13,113 nt of DNA. Origin: M0108 sp964523415. Its GTDB lineage: Bacteria; Pseudomonadota; Gammaproteobacteria; Chromatiales; Chromatiaceae. The stretch is taken from positions 1 through 13,113 of the forward strand of contig CAZFZB010000076.1 of the NCBI GenBank assembly GCA_964523415.1, given 5' to 3'. Position 1 is the stretch's first letter, and every line of letters begins with the position of its first letter. Below, in pieces: positions 12,816-13,113 of the stretch. The position numbers were made by a program, and so were the translations under genes. Below the pieces are notes generated by a model. The model worked only from the letters and a program-made list of their open reading frames with translations, did not search any database and had not been told where the DNA came from.

Positions 12816-13113
12816 TGTTGGACCACCTGATCCGCTTTTCACTGACCCAGCGTTTGCTGCTATTGGTTCTGACCCTGCTCCTGATCGCGGTGGGGGTTCA
12901 GTCCTTCCTGGGTCTGCCCATCGATGCCTTTCCCGACGTGTCGACCACCCAGGTCAAAATCATCCTGAAGGCGCCGGGCATGACCCCGGAAGAGGTCGAA
13001 ACCCGGCTGGCGGTGCCCGTCGAGCAGGAGATGCTCGGTATCCCCAATCAGCGGCTGCTCCGTTCCACCTCCAAGTATGCCCTGACCGATATCACCATCG
13101 ACTTCGAGGACGG
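12815..13113 (+). CDS. CusA/CzcA-type RND efflux permease, 5' part
   Basis: This is the first 99 residues of an inner-membrane RND pump that runs off the window. TM1 is at about 12-33 (QRLLLLVLTLLLIAVGVQSF). The periplasmic start LPIDAFPDVSTTQVKI (34-49), APGMTPEEVETRLAVPVEQ (53-71) and the stretch ending TDITIDFED are typical of heavy-metal efflux (HME) RND proteins such as CzcA and CusA, rather than of drug pumps like AcrB. The ATG at 12815 is preferred because GAGGG lies six bases upstream. An ATG at 12812 in the same frame would give one more Met and an ATGA overlap. Either start overlaps the adaptor stop, showing one operon. The metal-binding and proton-relay residues lie beyond the window, so the substrate remains open. 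Confidence 0.93.
   Translation, partial: MLDHLIRFSLTQRLLLLVLTLLLIAVGVQSFLGLPIDAFPDVSTTQVKIILKAPGMTPEEVETRLAVPVEQEMLGIPNQRLLRSTSKYALTDITIDFED

Overview
The window is GC-rich bacterial DNA. The uvrC-pgsA pair, PhoPQ-like and OmpR/EnvZ-like two-component systems, and a heavy-metal RND pump point to a gammaproteobacterium. Chromatiales (purple sulfur bacteria) is a reasonable guess from the overall style, but nothing here proves it. Two runs of exactly 100 N (6284-6383 and 9479-9578) are scaffold gaps, most likely of unknown true length. No tRNA, rRNA, CRISPR array or insertion sequence was seen.

Left block (about 1-6100, minus strand). In transcription order it holds a small His-rich exported protein, a PepSY-type exported protein, a PhoP-like response regulator, a PhoQ-like histidine kinase, a family 5 uracil-DNA glycosylase, UvrC and PgsA. 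The last three form a tight DNA-repair/phospholipid unit. A hairpin at about 3198-3216 may separate it from the kinase gene.

Middle block (6384-8606). This is accessory envelope material: a possible partial minus-strand gene next to gap 1, an exported DUF2202 ferritin-like protein, a gene-free stretch with hairpins, an exported CpxP/Spy-like (LTxxQ) protein with Gly-rich ends, and a convergent exported Gly-rich protein of unknown function.

Right block (8754-13113, plus strand). It holds an OmpR-like regulator and an EnvZ-like kinase interrupted by gap 2, then a CDF cation transporter, an RND membrane-fusion protein and the start of a CusA/CzcA-type RND permease. The block looks like a regulated metal-efflux module.

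The main non-obvious signal is in the intergenic DNA. The CDF gene and the RND operon are both preceded by a PmrA/QseB-like tandem box (YTTAAG-N5-CTTAAG, 11-bp period), with a -10-like hexamer at the same distance in both. The His-rich gene is preceded by a PhoP-box-like repeat (GGTTCA-N5-GGTTCA) 12 bp from a -10-like hexamer. The OmpR-like gene is preceded by three CCG-containing elements at exact 10-bp spacing and a TATACT element placed so close to the ATG that the transcript could be leaderless. Together these suggest that the two regulatory systems control the surrounding exported-protein and efflux genes. That is inference from sequence only.
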